From positions 1 to 9,885 of the forward strand of contig DEFO01000011.1 of assembly GCA_002350805.1 (NCBI GenBank): a DNA stretch of 9,885 nucleotides. Direction: 5' to 3'. Shown here piece by piece: positions 8,801 to 9,885 of the stretch. How positions within the stretch are numbered: position 1 is the first letter of the stretch; the number at the start of each line of letters is the position of its first letter. Under the pieces are notes generated by a model that was given only the letters and a program-made list of their open reading frames with translations, ran no database searches and was not told where the DNA came from. Source of the DNA: Prevotella sp. UBA2850. Its GTDB lineage: Bacteria; Bacteroidota; Bacteroidia; Bacteroidales; Bacteroidaceae. The position numbers were made by a program, and so were the translations under genes.

Positions 8801-9310
8801 TTATTTCTCCTTTCTTGAAATGACCAAACCACCAATAATACATGCCAGCAGGAATACCGAGATAAACTCGAAGGGGAGCACATACTCATATTTGCCAGCA
8901 CCCACCATAGCCTTTCCGATAGCTTTCATCGGAAGTTCCTCACCAGAGACGGCCATCGTATAGAAACCAGTCTTCAGCAACACGAGACTGACCACTACTA
9001 AGCCGATAACAGAAACCAAAGCACCGCGCAGCATGCGACTACCCTTTACCCGCTCGGCAATACCCTGAAGGGTCTGCTTGCTAACGAGTTGAATGGCAAA
9101 CACAAAAATCATCATCACACCACCGGCATAAACAGCTATCTGGGCTGCTCCCAGATATGTATAGTCAAGCAGGAAGTAAAGACCTGCCACACCTAAGAGC
9201 ACGAACAACATAAATGTTGCGGCGCGCATAATTCGCGTTGTCGTTACGCACAGCAGTGCTGACACGATGATGACAGCGGCGAAAATTGTAAACATGACAA
9301 TATTACCCAT
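8801..9310 (-). CDS. nuoJ: Complex I membrane subunit J
   Basis: A membrane subunit of complex I (169 residues; the E. coli protein is about 184) that packs with NuoA and NuoK and contains the helix that bends during coupling of quinone reduction to pumping. Hydrophobic segments lie at about 3-21, 30-48, 53-76, 97-119 and 147-164, matching the family's five helices. The conserved core of helix 3, IAVYAGGVMMIFVFAIQL (58-75), includes Tyr61 and the glycine pair typical of its pi-bulge. The C-terminal helix is preceded by YVLPFEFISV, also family-typical. The ATG at 9310 lies 6 bp after nuoI; an internal ATG (codon 6) is a less likely start because helix 1 begins before it. No Shine-Dalgarno site is present. 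The last codons (Arg-Lys-Glu-Lys-stop) carry the ribosome-binding site of nuoK. Confidence 0.96.
   Translation of the reverse strand: MGNIVMFTIFAAVIIVSALLCVTTTRIMRAATFMLFVLLGVAGLYFLLDYTYLGAAQIAVYAGGVMMIFVFAIQLVSKQTLQGIAERVKGSRMLRGALVSVIGLVVVSLVLLKTGFYTMAVSGEELPMKAIGKAMVGAGKYEYVLPFEFISVFLLACIIGGLVISRKEK
8807..8815 (-). promoter_or_regulatory. Shine-Dalgarno site of nuoK
   Basis: The minus strand reads AGAAAGGAG, 9 bases before the nuoK ATG, a near-consensus match to the 16S rRNA tail. It is also the Arg-Lys-Glu codons at the end of nuoJ, so a chance origin from the basic tail is possible. Its position suggests that translation of nuoJ and nuoK is coupled. Confidence 0.65.
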
Positions 9311-9316
9311 CGTCTT

Positions 9317-9862
9317 TTACTTCGTTTTAGTATTAAACTTACCGATTTGCTGAGGGGCGCCACCATTGATGATACCAGGCAGCGAACCACCCTTGTAGAC
9401 CTCCTTGTCGAGGTGCAGCACCAGCTTACTGCGGTCGAAAACCGCATTCTCGAAATCGTTTGTGAACTCAATGGCATCGAAGTTGCACGCATTGGTACAA
9501 AGCTGGCAGAACATGCAGTCGCCCAAATCGTACAGGTAGTCGTCGAGCACTTTTCTCTTCTTACCTGTCTCAGGATCTTCAGCCATGTGGCTGGTAATCT
9601 TGATGGTTCCGTTTGGACACGTCTTCTCGCACAAAGTGCAGGCCGTGCATTTATAGCTGCCATCTTCGTTGCGCTTAAAAACCAGACGTCCGCGGTGGCG
9701 CTTTGCCACGTGGAGGGTGGTCTTGCGATTCTCGGGATACTGTTCAGTAGACTTGTTGGTGAAGAAGTCTTTAAAATACTCCTTCCAGGTAATTTTCATA
9801 CCTGTGGCCAGCGTCTTTAAACCGTGCCCGATTTCTCCAAAATATGTTTTATTATCTTCCAT
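9317..9862 (-). CDS. nuoI: Complex I iron-sulfur subunit I (two [4Fe-4S] clusters)
   Basis: The ferredoxin-like subunit that carries electrons through clusters N6a and N6b towards N2 and quinone, on the cytoplasmic side at the foot of the membrane arm. It has 181 residues. An amphipathic N-terminal helix (about 8-35) precedes the family-typical TEQYPENR (39-46). The first cluster motif is CTACTLCEKTCP (Cys72, 75, 78, 82); the second is CMFCQLCTNAC (Cys116, 119, 122, 126). The second motif is followed by Asn127 where ferredoxin-type motifs normally have proline. All eight cluster cysteines are present. The C-terminal region contains the usual DFENAVFDRSKLVL (136-149). A charged segment between the motifs (EDPETGKKRKV, 95-105) is longer than in E. 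coli NuoI. It is the first nuo gene fully inside the window; the ATG at 9862 has no Shine-Dalgarno site. Confidence 0.97.
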   Translation of the reverse strand: MEDNKTYFGEIGHGLKTLATGMKITWKEYFKDFFTNKSTEQYPENRKTTLHVAKRHRGRLVFKRNEDGSYKCTACTLCEKTCPNGTIKITSHMAEDPETGKKRKVLDDYLYDLGDCMFCQLCTNACNFDAIEFTNDFENAVFDRSKLVLHLDKEVYKGGSLPGIINGGAPQQIGKFNTKTK

Positions 9863-9885
9863 TGCTATACCTTATTTAATATATA
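9863..9885. other. AT-rich spacer or gene end before nuoI
   Basis: The last 23 bases are strongly AT-rich and contain several possible stop codons on the minus strand. In the usual gene order nuoH would end at or just beyond this point, but the stretch is too short to say which stop, if any, belongs to it. Confidence 0.35.

Overview
The window is ordinary, tightly packed bacterial chromosome. It looks like a gut or oral anaerobe of the Bacteroidota, most likely a Prevotella/Segatella-type organism. This rests on the protein sequence style (a phosphoglycerate kinase with the SHMGKPKG form and an extra segment of about 20 residues), the nuoI-J-K-L-M-N gene order, and the lack of Shine-Dalgarno motifs before most genes. 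The genus is an inference from remembered family features, not a search result.

Layout. Positions 1-1194 (+) hold all but the extreme N-terminus of phosphoglycerate kinase (pgk), ending in a strong intrinsic terminator. Everything else is on the minus strand and reads from the right edge leftwards: nuoI (9862-9317), nuoJ (9310-8801), nuoK (8797-8489), nuoL (8482-6485), nuoM (6480-4981), nuoN (4962-3508), then a 73-bp gap with a GC-rich hairpin, a HAD-superfamily phosphatase (3434-2799) and a ComEC/Rec2-type channel protein (2802-1255). ComEC converges on pgk, and its stop codon lies inside the pgk terminator. No stretch above 300 bp lacks a gene. I see no tRNA, rRNA, CRISPR array, insertion sequence or other mobile element.

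How the genes work together. nuoI to nuoN encode one hydrophilic iron-sulfur subunit and five membrane subunits of respiratory complex I (NADH:quinone oxidoreductase type). NuoI carries electrons towards quinone; NuoJ and NuoK link the quinone site to the proton-pumping arm made of NuoL, NuoM and NuoN. Gaps of 3-18 bp indicate one operon, which must continue beyond the right edge (nuoH and earlier genes are expected there). The HAD gene and comEC overlap by 4 bp (ATGA) and look translationally coupled; they may be read through from nuo or have their own promoter.

No new biological system is visible. The points most worth checking are a NuoM that has leucine where the TM7 pumping lysine normally sits, a NuoI whose second cluster motif lacks its usual proline, two strong Shine-Dalgarno sites (nuoK, nuoN) in a phylum that mostly does without them, a ComEC with no C-terminal metallo-beta-lactamase domain, and the overlap of the comEC 3' end with the pgk terminator.
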